Of a DNA stretch of 47,648 nt, positions 27,031 through 36,719 are shown in pieces; position 1 is the stretch's first letter; each line of letters opens with the position of its first letter. Source of the stretch: Flavobacteriaceae bacterium (GTDB lineage: Bacteria; Bacteroidota; Bacteroidia; Flavobacteriales; Flavobacteriaceae). The DNA lies in the NCBI GenBank assembly GCA_002723075.1, contig PBNJ01000001.1, forward strand, positions 1-47,648, read 5' to 3'. The notes under the pieces were generated by a model. That model saw only the letters and a list, made by a program, of their open reading frames with translations. It was not told the DNA's origin and did no database searches. Made by a program: the position numbers and the translations under genes.

Positions 27031-28719
27031 TTAGTATCCACTGACTTGTCCGTCTTTTCTGCTTTCGGAAGCACCGCGATACACTTTGTTTTTTTCGTCC
27101 CATAATATCGCTTGATAGCCTCCAAATTCTCCTAAGGTAAATCCGACATTATGTCCGCGAGACATAAGCTGACGAATCGTTTTATATGGAATTCCGTCTT
27201 CCACACGGATTTTTCCATTGTTAGTCGCCAGATTTCCTCTCGGGCTTGAGGACCCTTTATGATCCCATCTTGGGGCATCTCCTGCTTCTTGAACATTCAT
27301 ACCAAAATCGATGATATTCATCACGATTTGGGAATGTCCTTGGGGTTGAAAATCCCCTCCCATGACCCCAAAACTCAAAAATGGAGTACCATTTTTAGTG
27401 ACAAATGCTGGGATAATGGTGTGAAACGGACGTTTGCCAGGAGCGTAGACATTGGCGTGATTTTCATCTAAACTAAATAAAGCACCTCGGTTTTGCAGCA
27501 TAAAACCGACTCCTTTAGGCACAACGCCTGAGCCCATGCCAAAGTAATTGCTTTGTATCAAAGACACCATATACCCATCTTTGTCAGCGACAGTCAAATA
27601 AATCGTTTCGCCTGTACTGATTTTTCCTGCTGAATACATCGATGCTTTCTCTTTGATCAACGCTCTTCTTTGATCTGCATAAGATTCACTTAATAGTATT
27701 TCGATAGAAACATCTGAAAAGGACGTATCTGCGTAGAATTTGGCACGGTCTTCAAAAGCAAGTTTTTTTGCTTCAGTAAACAGGTGGATATGCTCATCAC
27801 TTCCAAAAGCTATTTTTGAAAAGTCATAACCCTCTAAAATATTGAGTATTTGCAGCGCGGCTATTCCCTGTCCGTTTGGAGGAAGTTCCCATACATCGTA
27901 TCCTCTGTAGTTAATCGATACAGGGTCAACCCACTCCACTTCATAAGAGGATAAATCTGCTGTAGTCAAAAATCCGCCCTGTTGTAGTACCTCTTCTGCT
28001 ATTGCACTAGCGACTTTCCCACTGTAAAACCCCTGTTTCCCTTTTTTTGCAATGGTCTTGTAGGTTTGGGCCAAAAGTGGGTTTTTGAAAATCTCACCTT
28101 CACTTGGCAGTTTCCCACCATTTGGTTCCATATAGGTTTCTTTTATGTTTGGGTAATCGGCTCTAATAAATCGTTGAACAGATCGTTGCATATAATACGC
28201 AATGAGCTCGGTAAGTGGAAAACCATTTTCGGCATAGTGTATCGCAGGGGAGAGGATTTGATCCATTGTAAGAGTGCCAAACTTATCATGTAGGGCAGTC
28301 CAACCCGCAACTGCTCCAGGAACGCTGACAGACAAAGCGCCGTAATAGGGGATAACTTCGTAATTTTTTTCAAGGAAAAAATCCAAAGAAAGGGTCTGAG
28401 GTGAAGGGCCGCTGGCATTTAAACCATGTAGCTTTTTGGTTTTTGGATCCCAAACAATGGCAAATAGATCACCGCCTATCCCACAGCCAGTTGGCTCCAT
28501 TAGGCCAAGAGCCGCATTTACAGCAATGGCAGCGTCAATGGCATTCCCTCCTTTTTTCAGGATATCAATTCCAATTTGAGTAGCAAGAGGATGGCTTGAA
28601 GCCACCATACCATTTTGGGCAATGACCTCTGACCGTGTCGCAAAAAGCTCTCCAGTAATTCGGTCTTGTGAATACAGCTGGGCGGCGATCAGTAGGAAGG
28701 TGAATATATACGTTTTCAT
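27031..28719 (-). CDS. ggt: Gamma-glutamyltransferase precursor
   Basis: This is a 562-residue Ntn hydrolase with a signal peptide (to about residue 18). Family motifs are GMVASSHPLAT, GGNAIDAAIAVNAALGLMEPTGCGIGGD, LPPNGQG and NYFGMGSGV. The probable self-cleavage and nucleophile Thr is T372 in GETIYLTVADKDG, and the following residue is I rather than the frequent second T. The enzyme removes gamma-glutamyl groups from glutathione and related compounds in the periplasm. It is the first gene after the pnp terminator and has an S9 peptidase 23 bases downstream, suggesting a small peptide-scavenging unit. Confidence 0.95.
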   Translation of the reverse strand: MKTYIFTFLLIAAQLYSQDRITGELFATRSEVIAQNGMVASSHPLATQIGIDILKKGGNAIDAAIAVNAALGLMEPTGCGIGGDLFAIVWDPKTKKLHGLNASGPSPQTLSLDFFLEKNYEVIPYYGALSVSVPGAVAGWTALHDKFGTLTMDQILSPAIHYAENGFPLTELIAYYMQRSVQRFIRADYPNIKETYMEPNGGKLPSEGEIFKNPLLAQTYKTIAKKGKQGFYSGKVASAIAEEVLQQGGFLTTADLSSYEVEWVDPVSINYRGYDVWELPPNGQGIAALQILNILEGYDFSKIAFGSDEHIHLFTEAKKLAFEDRAKFYADTSFSDVSIEILLSESYADQRRALIKEKASMYSAGKISTGETIYLTVADKDGYMVSLIQSNYFGMGSGVVPKGVGFMLQNRGALFSLDENHANVYAPGKRPFHTIIPAFVTKNGTPFLSFGVMGGDFQPQGHSQIVMNIIDFGMNVQEAGDAPRWDHKGSSSPRGNLATNNGKIRVEDGIPYKTIRQLMSRGHNVGFTLGEFGGYQAILWDEKNKVYRGASESRKDGQVSGY

Positions 28720-28768
28720 GGGGATTAAATTTTGGAAACCAACAATGAATTAGGCAAAGCAATGTAGT

Positions 28769-28791
28769 AAAAAAACCCCCAAAAAGGGGGT
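28769..28791 (-). terminator. Strong intrinsic terminator after pnp
   Basis: On the minus strand CCCCC (28786-28790) and GGGGG (28776-28780) form a perfect five-base G/C stem around TTTTT, directly followed by seven T (28769-28775). It lies ten bases after the pnp stop and separates pnp from ggt. On the plus strand it has no T run, so it works in one direction only. Confidence 0.9.
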
Positions 28792-28800
28792 ATTGTAAAA

Positions 28801-31002
28801 TTATCTTCTGTTTCGATTGTCTCGACCGCCTTTTCGATCTCGACCGCCACCGCCACCTTTTCTCGGTGGACGCTCCACATAGCCCTCTGGTTTGTCAAGC
28901 AAAGCTTTTCGTGAGACTTTATCCTTTCTGGTACGTGGGTCAAAGCCTAAGTATTTGACCTCAAACTCATCGCCAACATTCACCACGTCGGTAACTGCGT
29001 TTGTGCGCTCCCAAGCCATTTCACTGATGTGTAAAAGAACTTCGTTGCCGGGTGCTTCGAGGTATTCAACCACAGCACCAAATTCTAAAATTTTGATCGC
29101 CTTAACCTTATAAACCTCATCTTTTTCGGGCTTAAAGGTGAGCGCATCAATTTTAGCAAGCACTTGATCGATTCCTTCCTGATCGGTTCCTAGGATTTCA
29201 ACAATTCCCTCTTGCGTATCAGGGTCTTCATTGATTACGATGGTCGTGCTTGTTTCACGTTGTAGGTTTTGAATCTCTTTACCGCCTGGGCCAATAAACG
29301 GACCGATAAACTCATTTGGAATTCTGCAGTTGATCATTTTCGGCGCATGTGGCTTAATCGATTCCGCAGGCACTTCAATGGTATCAGTCAGTTTTTCAAG
29401 GATATGGAGTCTGCCTTGACGCGCTTGTTCCAATGCTTGGATTAAAATCTCATAGGACAAGCCTTTGATTTTAATATCCATTTGACAAGCCGTAATCCCT
29501 TTGTCTGTTCCGGTCACTTTAAAGTCCATATCACCGAGGTGATCTTCATCACCAAGGATATCAGAAAGAACAGCAAAACGATCACCATCCGAAATCAACC
29601 CCATTGCGATTCCTGAAACGGGGCTTTTGATTTGAACCCCAGCATCCATCAGTGCCATAGTACCAGCACAAACTGTTGCCATAGATGACGAACCATTTGA
29701 TTCCAAAACTTCTGATACGACACGAACCGTGTATGGCGACTCTTCTGGCATCACCATTTTAAGTGCACGTTGCGCAAGGTTACCATGTCCAACTTCACGT
29801 CGTGAAGTACCGCGTAGTGGTCGCGCTTCACCCGTACAAAATGGGGGGAAGTTGTAGTGTAAATAAAAGGTTTCTTCTCCTTGATTCGATGGAGAATCAA
29901 TAATATTTGCCTCTCTGGAAGTTCCGAGCGTTACTGTTGCCAATGCTTGGGTTTCTCCACGGGTAAAGACCGAAGAACCATGCGTAGAAGGTAGATAATC
30001 TACCTCACACCAAATCGGACGAATGTCTGTAGTCTGACGACCATCTAAACGAATCCCCTCTGCCAATACTAGCTCTCGTACGGCTTCCTTTTGTGTTTTT
30101 CCAAAGTATTTGGAAATCAATTTCCCGTGTTCTTCTTGCTCCTCTTCTGAAAACTCAGCAACTAACGTTTCTTTGAGTTCAGAGAATCTTTCACTACGTT
30201 CTTGCTTGGAAAGACCTTGCTTTGCAATGTCATAACAACTTTGATAGACAAAGTCATGGATTTTTTTCTCTAGCTCTTCATTATGGTTTTCTGGTTCGTA
30301 GGTACGCGTTTCTTTTTTACCTACGGCCTCTACCAATCGAACTTGTGCTTCGATTTGTTTTTTGATGGCTTCATGACCAAAACGAATGGCATCGGCCATA
30401 CACTGTTCTGAAACCTCATCAAATTCTCCTTCGACCATGGCCACAGAGTCTGCACTCGCACCGACCATAATGTCAATGTCTGATTCTTGCAATTGCTCTC
30501 GACTTGGATTGACAATAAAGTCTCCGTCAATTCGAGCCACTCGCACTTCTGAAATCGGATATTCAAATGGAATATCAGAGAGCTGAATTACCGTCGATGC
30601 AGCCAATCCAGCTAAGGCGTCTGGCATTACATTTTCATCATGCGACATCAACTGCAGCATGACTTGGGTTTCTGCGTGATAGTCTTTTGGGAATAACGGT
30701 CGCAAAACACGATCCACTAGTCTCATGGTTAGAATCTCTTCATTGCTTGGACGAGCCTCACGTTTAAAAAAGCCACCTGGAAAACGCCCAGCAGCAGCAA
30801 ATTTTTCTCTGTAATCTACGGTAAGCGGAAGAAAATCAACGTCAGACGACTGTCTTGCCGATACGACAGTGGCCAGAATCATTGCATCGCCCATTCGAAT
30901 AACAGCAGAACCGTCTGCTTGTTTGGCCAACTTACCCGTTTCAATGGTAATGGTACGGCCATCTCCCAAGTCAATTGACTCGGTGTATACTTTTGGTATC
31001 AT
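28801..31002 (-). CDS. pnp: Polyribonucleotide nucleotidyltransferase
   Basis: This 733-residue protein is the phosphorolytic 3'-5' exoribonuclease of mRNA decay. The order of domains is RNase PH-like 1 ([22 protein letters not shown] near the start), an alpha-helical linker, RNase PH-like 2 ([28 protein letters not shown]), a KH domain with GPGGKEI, and an S1 domain. The tail is Gly/Arg/Lys-rich, as in related flavobacteria. It follows rpsO after a 76-base gap, the classic rpsO-pnp order, and ends at a strong terminator. Confidence 0.98.
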   Translation of the reverse strand: MIPKVYTESIDLGDGRTITIETGKLAKQADGSAVIRMGDAMILATVVSARQSSDVDFLPLTVDYREKFAAAGRFPGGFFKREARPSNEEILTMRLVDRVLRPLFPKDYHAETQVMLQLMSHDENVMPDALAGLAASTVIQLSDIPFEYPISEVRVARIDGDFIVNPSREQLQESDIDIMVGASADSVAMVEGEFDEVSEQCMADAIRFGHEAIKKQIEAQVRLVEAVGKKETRTYEPENHNEELEKKIHDFVYQSCYDIAKQGLSKQERSERFSELKETLVAEFSEEEQEEHGKLISKYFGKTQKEAVRELVLAEGIRLDGRQTTDIRPIWCEVDYLPSTHGSSVFTRGETQALATVTLGTSREANIIDSPSNQGEETFYLHYNFPPFCTGEARPLRGTSRREVGHGNLAQRALKMVMPEESPYTVRVVSEVLESNGSSSMATVCAGTMALMDAGVQIKSPVSGIAMGLISDGDRFAVLSDILGDEDHLGDMDFKVTGTDKGITACQMDIKIKGLSYEILIQALEQARQGRLHILEKLTDTIEVPAESIKPHAPKMINCRIPNEFIGPFIGPGGKEIQNLQRETSTTIVINEDPDTQEGIVEILGTDQEGIDQVLAKIDALTFKPEKDEVYKVKAIKILEFGAVVEYLEAPGNEVLLHISEMAWERTNAVTDVVNVGDEFEVKYLGFDPRTRKDKVSRKALLDKPEGYVERPPRKGGGGGRDRKGGRDNRNRR

Positions 31003-31078
31003 ATTTTTTCATTTTAAATGTGAACGTTTGTTGTGTTGCGTTCGTAGTCACCAATGAAAAACGATGATGCTTTTTATG

Positions 31079-31348
31079 TTATTTTCGGATGTTGAGTTCT
31101 TTGATTAACTCTCTGTATTTATTGATATCCTTTTTCTTCAAATAATCGAGAAGACTTCTTCGTTTACCAACGAGCTTAACAAGCGATCTTTCGGTATTAA
31201 AGTCTTTGTGATTTTTTTTGAGGTGATTGGATAAATGATTGATCCGATGTGTAAAGAGAGCGATTTGGCCTTCGGTAGATCCGGTATTTGTTTCGGAAGA
31301 ACCGTATTTCTTAAAAATCCCTTTCTTAAATTCTGTTGTTAAATACAT
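31079..31348 (-). CDS. rpsO: 30S ribosomal protein S15
   Basis: The 89-residue protein matches S15 throughout: SSETNTGSTEGQIALFTHRI, HLKKNHKDFNTERSLVKLVG, KRRSLLDYLKK and KYRELIKELNIRK. S15 is a primary binder of the 16S rRNA central domain. The family is autoregulated through its own leader in several bacteria. Here the 5' region contains a hairpin just after a probable -7 box, which is listed separately. pnp follows on the same strand. Confidence 0.98.
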   Translation of the reverse strand: MYLTTEFKKGIFKKYGSSETNTGSTEGQIALFTHRINHLSNHLKKNHKDFNTERSLVKLVGKRRSLLDYLKKKDINKYRELIKELNIRK

Positions 31349-31380
31349 GCCAATATTATTGTAAATGATTATTATGTAAA

Positions 31381-31411
31381 CTCAAGAACTTTTCTTGAGG
31401 GTGCAAATGTA
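31381..31411 (-). promoter_or_regulatory. rpsO promoter -7 box and leader hairpin (or accD terminator)
   Basis: Read on the minus strand, TACATTTG (31404-31411) fits the Bacteroidota -7 consensus TAnnTTTG. It is followed a few bases later by a perfect eight-base inverted repeat, CTCAAGAA-AAG-TTCTTGAG (31381-31399), then the rpsO start at 31348. The hairpin would sit at the 5' end of the rpsO mRNA, where it could stabilise the transcript or take part in S15 feedback. It could also act as a terminator for accD, although the T run after it is poor. No clear -33 TTTG is seen. Confidence 0.45.
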
Positions 31412-31430
31412 GGAATTAAATACTAAAAAG

Positions 31431-32291
31431 CTATGTTTTGCTTATGGGACGGTTTAGAACCAAGTCTAAATACAAGTTTACCTTCTTTTTTAGATCCTTT
31501 CGGTGGGTGATAAAATCCAAAAAGCCATGCTCCAAAACAAACTCGCTTGTTTGAAACCCATCAGGCAAGTCTTGTCCAGTGGTGTCTTTAACAACGCGAG
31601 GTCCAGCAAATCCAATCAGAGCACCTGGCTCAGCAATATTGATGTCACCAAGCATCGCAAAAGATGCAGTCGTTCCTCCAGTTGTTGGGTCTGTGCATAA
31701 TGAGATGTACGGAATTTTGGCATCTGCCAACTGCGCTAATTTTGCCGATGTTTTTGCCATCTGCATTAAAGAAAGAGCTGCTTCCATCATGCGGGCACCT
31801 CCAGATTTGGAAATCACCAAAAGTGGAATTTTTTTCTGCAAGGCATAATCCGCCGCACGGTAAATCTTTTCGCCAACGACCGAACCCATAGATCCTCCGA
31901 TAAACGCGAAATCCATACATGCCACGACAAGTTGATTCCCATTTGATCTGCCCACTGCTGTCCGAACAGCATCAGAAAGTTTTGTTTTTTTCTGGGCTGC
32001 CGACAATCGATCCTTATAGCTTTTTGAATCTTCAAATTTGAGAGGGTCTTTGGAGGATATTTTTTTGTCAAGCTCCTTGAACTTTCCATCGTCAAAAAGA
32101 AGATTAAAATAGATTTGACTACCTACCCGAACGTGGTAGCCGTCCTCTGGGGAAACATAAAAGTTTTCCGCCAGCTCTTCTGTGTCGATTATTTTCCCCG
32201 TTGGAGACTTATACCAAAGACCTTGGGGGGTGTCTTTTTTATCTTCCGTACTTGTTTGGATTCCTTTAGTTGTTCGCTTAAACCAAGACAT
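31431..32291 (-). CDS. accD: Acetyl-CoA carboxylase carboxyltransferase subunit beta
   Basis: The 286-residue protein transfers the carboxyl group from biotin to acetyl-CoA as part of the first step of fatty acid synthesis. Clear AccD segments are [51 protein letters not shown] and [19 protein letters not shown]. The N-terminal part has no Cys4 zinc ribbon: only two cysteines occur in the whole protein, both in the catalytic core. It follows the aldolase gene after 39 bases that hold a promoter-like element. Confidence 0.96.
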   Translation of the reverse strand: MSWFKRTTKGIQTSTEDKKDTPQGLWYKSPTGKIIDTEELAENFYVSPEDGYHVRVGSQIYFNLLFDDGKFKELDKKISSKDPLKFEDSKSYKDRLSAAQKKTKLSDAVRTAVGRSNGNQLVVACMDFAFIGGSMGSVVGEKIYRAADYALQKKIPLLVISKSGGARMMEAALSLMQMAKTSAKLAQLADAKIPYISLCTDPTTGGTTASFAMLGDINIAEPGALIGFAGPRVVKDTTGQDLPDGFQTSEFVLEHGFLDFITHRKDLKKKVNLYLDLVLNRPISKT

Positions 32292-32307
32292 ATGGTTTTA
32301 TTTTAAT

Positions 32308-32315
32308 CAAAGATA
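32308..32315 (-). promoter_or_regulatory. Candidate accD -7 promoter element
   Basis: On the minus strand TATCTTTG matches TAnnTTTG and ends 17 bases before the accD start codon, within the gap after the aldolase gene. No -33 TTTG is evident at the usual spacing, so accD may be expressed both from this site and by read-through. Confidence 0.4.
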
Positions 32316-32330
32316 AAAAACCAAATAAAA

Positions 32331-33398
32331 CTACAATGTGTTCACATTGTTGAGGTCTTTAAAAGCTTGCTTGAGTCTGTCGATAAAGCTTTTTTCTCCT
32401 TCTCTTAACCAAACACGAGGATCATAAAATTTTTTGTTAGGCACGTCATCTCCCTCTGGGTTACCGATTTGTTGTTGGAGATAATCTGATTTGTTTTGAA
32501 CATAGTCCCGAACGCCACTCATAAAAGCGTACTGCATGTCTGTATCAATATTCATTTTGATAACACCATACCCAATGGCTTCGGTGATTTCGGCTACACT
32601 CGACCCTGATCCTCCGTGAAATACGAAGTCGATATTGTTATGCTCTACACCGTATTTTTCACTGACAAACTCCTGAGAGTTCTTTAAAATCTTGGGAGTC
32701 AACTTGACGTTTCCAGGTTTATACACCCCATGCACATTTCCAAATGCTGCAGCCACAGTAAATTGGTCACTAACTTGCGAAAGCTCTTCAAAAGCGTAAG
32801 CAACTTCTTCAGGCTGGGTGTAGAGTTTCGAGCTGTCAATATCGGTATTGTCAACACCATCCTCCTCACCACCGGTTACGCCGAGTTCGATTTCAAGAGT
32901 CATATCCATTTTCGACATGCGCTTGAGGTATTCTTTACAGATTTCAATGTTTTCTTCCAATGGTTCTTCCGAAAGATCAATCATATGGGAACTAAATAAT
33001 GATTTCCCCGTTTCTTCAAAGTGTTTTTCGCTTGCATCGAGTAAGCCGTCGATCCAAGGCAATAATTTTTTAGCAGCATGGTCGGTGTGGAGAATCACAA
33101 CCGCCCCGTAAGCTTCAGCCAATTGGTGCACGTGCTTTGCGCCTGCTATAGCCCCAGCGATGGCTGCTTGTTGGTTTTCATTTGAAAGCCCCTTGCCCGC
33201 ATTAAATTGTGCTCCGCCATTGGAAAACTGAACGATAACAGGTGCATTTAGCGAGGCAGCTGTTTCGAGAACGCCATTGATCGAACTCGACCCGATGACA
33301 TTCACGGCAGGAAGAGCAAACTTTTTATCTTTTGCGATTTGAAAAACTTCTTGAACTTGTTTACCGGTAATTACGCCGGGTTGAATAGAGTGACTCAT
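32331..33398 (-). CDS. fbaA: Class II fructose-bisphosphate aldolase
   Basis: The 355-residue protein cleaves fructose-1,6-bisphosphate in glycolysis and works in reverse in gluconeogenesis. It has the zinc-binding histidine segment LHTDHAAKKLLPW, then IDLSEEP, LEIELGVTGGEEDGV, NVHGVYKPGNVKL and DFVFHGGSGSS, all typical of the FbaA-type class II enzymes, and the length is normal. The start at 33398 gives the usual N-terminal PGVITG segment. It lies between tamL and accD on the same strand. Confidence 0.97.
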   Translation of the reverse strand: MSHSIQPGVITGKQVQEVFQIAKDKKFALPAVNVIGSSSINGVLETAASLNAPVIVQFSNGGAQFNAGKGLSNENQQAAIAGAIAGAKHVHQLAEAYGAVVILHTDHAAKKLLPWIDGLLDASEKHFEETGKSLFSSHMIDLSEEPLEENIEICKEYLKRMSKMDMTLEIELGVTGGEEDGVDNTDIDSSKLYTQPEEVAYAFEELSQVSDQFTVAAAFGNVHGVYKPGNVKLTPKILKNSQEFVSEKYGVEHNNIDFVFHGGSGSSVAEITEAIGYGVIKMNIDTDMQYAFMSGVRDYVQNKSDYLQQQIGNPEGDDVPNKKFYDPRVWLREGEKSFIDRLKQAFKDLNNVNTL

Positions 33399-33421
33399 TG
33401 GTTTTTATTGTTTTGAAGGCG

Positions 33422-33429
33422 CAAAAATA
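33422..33429 (-). promoter_or_regulatory. Candidate fbaA -7 promoter element
   Basis: On the minus strand TATTTTTG matches TAnnTTTG and ends 24 bases before the fbaA start, in the 47-base gap after tamL. No clear -33 element was seen. Confidence 0.4.
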
Positions 33430-33445
33430 GAATAAAATTTAACCT

Positions 33446-35965
33446 TTAAAAAGGATAATTTATTCCGATTGTGACGTTTGCTTTTTTTAATTGTAATTCG
33501 GTTAGCCATCTCTTCGATTTTTCCAGTGCAGGATTATGGGTTTTAAAGCCCGTGTCGAGTCTAAAAATAAACAGTCCAAAATCATATCGAACACCAAAGC
33601 CAGATCCAACGGCAAGCTCGCTCAAATCTCCAAACCCATCAAAACGTCTTTTGGGATCAGTGACATCATCAAAAACATTCCAGATATTTCCGACATCGGT
33701 AAATAACGCCCCTTTAAATGATCCAAATAGGTCAAAGCGATATTCCAGATTTAGCGCAAGTTTGAAATTTGCTTCGTTGAATTCATTTCCTGAAAAACTG
33801 CTCCCAGGCCCCAAACGATAGACCTCCCAAGCTCGATTGTCATTTGCACCACCAGAAAAATAAGAGCGGTTAAAAGGAATACTTGTTGCGTTACCAATTG
33901 GAACCGCTAGGCCCACAAACGTTCGCAATGCAAAAACAGATGACGAACTGACAAGCCAGTGCTGAATGTAGTCAAACTCTCCTTTGACATACTGGCTGTA
34001 AGGAAGGTTGAAGAGGTAATATGTTTCGTTTTTTCTTTCCAAGTTCATTGGTTCAGCCAATAAGTTGACCAGATTTCCGGCAGATTCAAATTGAAAGCGG
34101 ACTTGATAAAAATTTTCATCAAAAAAACTGGTTTGGGTGTTTTTTAAAAAATCAATACTCGATCCGATAATCAAGTTATTTTGGGTCAAGCGACCTCTTC
34201 GTTCTTCAATACGCTGCACGCTGAGATAAGAAGGGCTTCCCTTTGTGATTGGAGAACTATCAGAAAGGACGTAGTTAGTAAATCCAGCTGTTCCATTTGG
34301 AATGGCTAGATTGTCTCCGTTGAAAAAAGTAGAGGTGCCTATCGTTGATTTTGCAAGTGAATTGAGTTCAGAATAGGCGTTTGTATACACATTGAAATAG
34401 TTTTGTACGTTCCGGTTGTCGACTAGAGTCAGGTGGAGTAAGTTGAAGTCAATCCGGTTATTCTTTTTTGATCTCCACTGATATTGAACACCTGCACTAT
34501 AGGTCTGTTTGTCCAATCCGATATTGTTTTGAAGAGCCGTTCCAAAATTGAGAACGGAAATGGGTTGTAGATTTTCTGGGATTAATTTCGCAATCATTCT
34601 GGGCATTAAAATTTTGGGGATTCGCAGTTTCACGTCTCCTCCGATTTCAGAAATGACATCATCGGCTGAACGACCGATGGTTCCACGCACACCAAATTCA
34701 AAATTCTCGGCTCCTCGAAAAATATTGAGAACATTTATATTGCTATTGAAAGCAATACCCTGATCTTGGATATTGGACTGGGTAAGGTCCAACCCAAACT
34801 CGAGCTCGAAACGTTCCCTAGGCCGCAGGGTTATGATTGTATTCAACGAGGTCTCCAATGAATCCGAATAGGAGTAGGTAATGGTCGGGTATTCAAAAAT
34901 CCCCAAGTGGTTGAGTTTGGCAATTGTTTGGGTTCGTGCACGATCACTATACAGGTCTCCGGAGCGCATCTGAATGGCCTTAGAAAGCATATTTTGACTG
35001 TATCGTTTCTTTTTCAATCCAAAAAAAGAAATGCTATCAAATCGAGTTCGGGATTCCACTTCATCGACACCGGTGGTGTATACGTTTACTGCATTGATTT
35101 TGGTTTGTTTGTACGGCTCAAAAACAATTCCATCAGAGGTGGGCTTTCTAAAATCCTCGATTGCAATTTTTACAGGAAGTTGAAAATCAGTACCGGTCGT
35201 ATCCCATGCGATTTCAAAGTCAATCGAGTTCAGCTGAAAATGATAGATCCCTTGATTTTTAAAATACGCATACAATCGATTTCGTTCCGCTTCAAAATCG
35301 AAGGTATTAAACTGATTTCCTTCTTTTAGAATGGATTCCGAAGACTTGAGTTGGTAGAGTGAATCAATAACAGGGCTTTTGATGTCTGTTGTGATTGAAT
35401 CAAGATAGTACGGAAGGCCTGTTTGAATGTCATAAATCAAATTTGCCTTTTGACGCGATGAACTTGTCAGTTCTTTAGAAACTTTAGTTTTAGCTTTAAA
35501 ATATCCACGATTCGACAGGTAGGTAGTGATATCGTTGGCGTATTGGTTGAAAAACAAGGAGTCGATCAAAGAGGGAGGCTCGCCATTTCTTTGTTTCCAG
35601 TTTTGGAATTGTACTTTGTAAGCCCGCATTTGATCGATCTGTTTTTGAGACCAAATCGACTGCATGCGTTGACTGCGTTTGGTTTTTTTTTGTAACCAGT
35701 TGTCAAACTCTGTTGCGGAATTTTCGTTTGCAGATTGGTAGATCAACAAGCGCAAAGGAATGCCCAAAACCCGTTTGTTTGGCTGCTGCGGTACTAGGTC
35801 TTGGATCGAATCTGCAAAGGTTCGACTTCCATTGTAGTAAAACAGGTTCTGATCAAGCAACAAATCGTCTGCATCGATTGTTTTTGTTACACGGCAACCC
35901 GAAAGCATTGTGCCTAAGCAAAGGAATAGTAGTATTTTTGTCGTATGTGGTCTGAATGCAAGCAT
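33446..35965 (-). CDS. tamL: Translocation and assembly module lipoprotein, BamA/TamA family
   Basis: This 839-residue Omp85-family protein has a lipoprotein signal (MLSGC, C24), POTRA-like repeats from about residue 30 to 430 and a C-terminal 16-strand-type barrel region ending in the aromatic terminus GINYPF. The lipid-modified TamA homologue of Bacteroidota is called TamL. It is thought to help assemble outer-membrane proteins. The ATG at 35965 is preferred to the in-frame TTG at 35968. The gene is divergent from the neighbouring RNA methyltransferase with only 25 bases between the starts. Confidence 0.88.
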   Translation of the reverse strand: MLAFRPHTTKILLFLCLGTMLSGCRVTKTIDADDLLLDQNLFYYNGSRTFADSIQDLVPQQPNKRVLGIPLRLLIYQSANENSATEFDNWLQKKTKRSQRMQSIWSQKQIDQMRAYKVQFQNWKQRNGEPPSLIDSLFFNQYANDITTYLSNRGYFKAKTKVSKELTSSSRQKANLIYDIQTGLPYYLDSITTDIKSPVIDSLYQLKSSESILKEGNQFNTFDFEAERNRLYAYFKNQGIYHFQLNSIDFEIAWDTTGTDFQLPVKIAIEDFRKPTSDGIVFEPYKQTKINAVNVYTTGVDEVESRTRFDSISFFGLKKKRYSQNMLSKAIQMRSGDLYSDRARTQTIAKLNHLGIFEYPTITYSYSDSLETSLNTIITLRPRERFELEFGLDLTQSNIQDQGIAFNSNINVLNIFRGAENFEFGVRGTIGRSADDVISEIGGDVKLRIPKILMPRMIAKLIPENLQPISVLNFGTALQNNIGLDKQTYSAGVQYQWRSKKNNRIDFNLLHLTLVDNRNVQNYFNVYTNAYSELNSLAKSTIGTSTFFNGDNLAIPNGTAGFTNYVLSDSSPITKGSPSYLSVQRIEERRGRLTQNNLIIGSSIDFLKNTQTSFFDENFYQVRFQFESAGNLVNLLAEPMNLERKNETYYLFNLPYSQYVKGEFDYIQHWLVSSSSVFALRTFVGLAVPIGNATSIPFNRSYFSGGANDNRAWEVYRLGPGSSFSGNEFNEANFKLALNLEYRFDLFGSFKGALFTDVGNIWNVFDDVTDPKRRFDGFGDLSELAVGSGFGVRYDFGLFIFRLDTGFKTHNPALEKSKRWLTELQLKKANVTIGINYPF
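35933..35940 (+). promoter_or_regulatory. Candidate promoter -7 element for the RNA methyltransferase gene
   Basis: TATTTTTG matches TAnnTTTG and lies 50 bases before the start codon, within the first codons of the divergent tamL. No convincing -33 element was seen. Confidence 0.3.
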
Positions 35966-35990
35966 CAAAATTCAAAAATACGTCATTTGT

Positions 35991-36719
35991 ATGGTTAGCA
36001 AAAGCCAAATCAAATTCGTGCGTCAATTGGCGCAAAAAAAACAAAGAGATCAACACGATCTTTTTGTGGCTGAAGGGCATAAGGTCGTGCAGGAATTTAT
36101 CAATGAAAAATACGAACCATATCAACTTTTCACCTCGAATTTGTCCCTCTTTTCTTCTCATCAAGCCATAGTGGTAAGTCAATCAGAGATGAAAGCCATG
36201 AGTGCTTTAAAAACGCCTTCGGACGTCTTAGCAGTATTTGCAAAGGCAAATGAACAATCGCTGTTACAATCAAACTTGATTCTCGCACTGGAGAGCATTC
36301 AAGATCCTGGAAACTTGGGCACAATCGTTCGGATATGTGACTGGTTTGGGATTCAAGACGTCGTTTGCTCGTTAGATACAGTTGATTGTTACAACCCAAA
36401 AGTGATCCGTTCGACTATGGGGTCTTTGGCTCGAGTTCAACTGCTTTACAAGGACCTACAAGAATGGCTTGCGGGAATGCAAAATCGCAAAATTATAGCT
36501 ACGACTATGGCTGGACAGTCGGTATATGAATACGCTTTTGATTCGCCAACGATTTTGGTTATCGGAAATGAGGGTAGAGGATTGTCGAAACGAGTTCAGG
36601 AACTTACCACTGATGCTATCACAATTCCTCGGTTTGGTGGGGCAGAAAGTCTAAACGCAGCTATGGCAACAGGTATTATTGTGGCAGAGGCGCGCCGAAA
36701 AAACCCTATTGGAAAATAA
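35991..36719 (+). CDS. TrmH/SpoU-family RNA methyltransferase
   Basis: The protein has 242 residues when started at the ATG at 35991 (VSKSQIKFVRQL), the usual start of the family. A longer frame from 35910 would run through the tamL start. An N-terminal substrate-binding domain (FVAEGHKVVQEF) precedes the SPOUT methyltransferase domain, with LALESIQDPGNLGTIVRICDWF, VIGNEGRGLS and IPRFGGAESLNAAMATGII, the last two forming the knotted SAM site. It methylates the 2'-O of a ribose in rRNA or tRNA; the exact nucleotide is not clear. Its 3' end overlaps the convergent porT by 14 bases. Confidence 0.92.
   Translation: MVSKSQIKFVRQLAQKKQRDQHDLFVAEGHKVVQEFINEKYEPYQLFTSNLSLFSSHQAIVVSQSEMKAMSALKTPSDVLAVFAKANEQSLLQSNLILALESIQDPGNLGTIVRICDWFGIQDVVCSLDTVDCYNPKVIRSTMGSLARVQLLYKDLQEWLAGMQNRKIIATTMAGQSVYEYAFDSPTILVIGNEGRGLSKRVQELTTDAITIPRFGGAESLNAAMATGIIVAEARRKNPIGK

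Noticed and set aside
33471-33821. A 116-codon forward open frame
   Set aside because: It lies fully inside tamL on the opposite strand and has a low-complexity Ser/Pro/Lys-rich translation typical of shadow frames.
34907-35329. A 140-codon forward open frame
   Set aside because: It is antisense to the tamL coding sequence, has no signal or domain pattern, and follows from the codon use of tamL.
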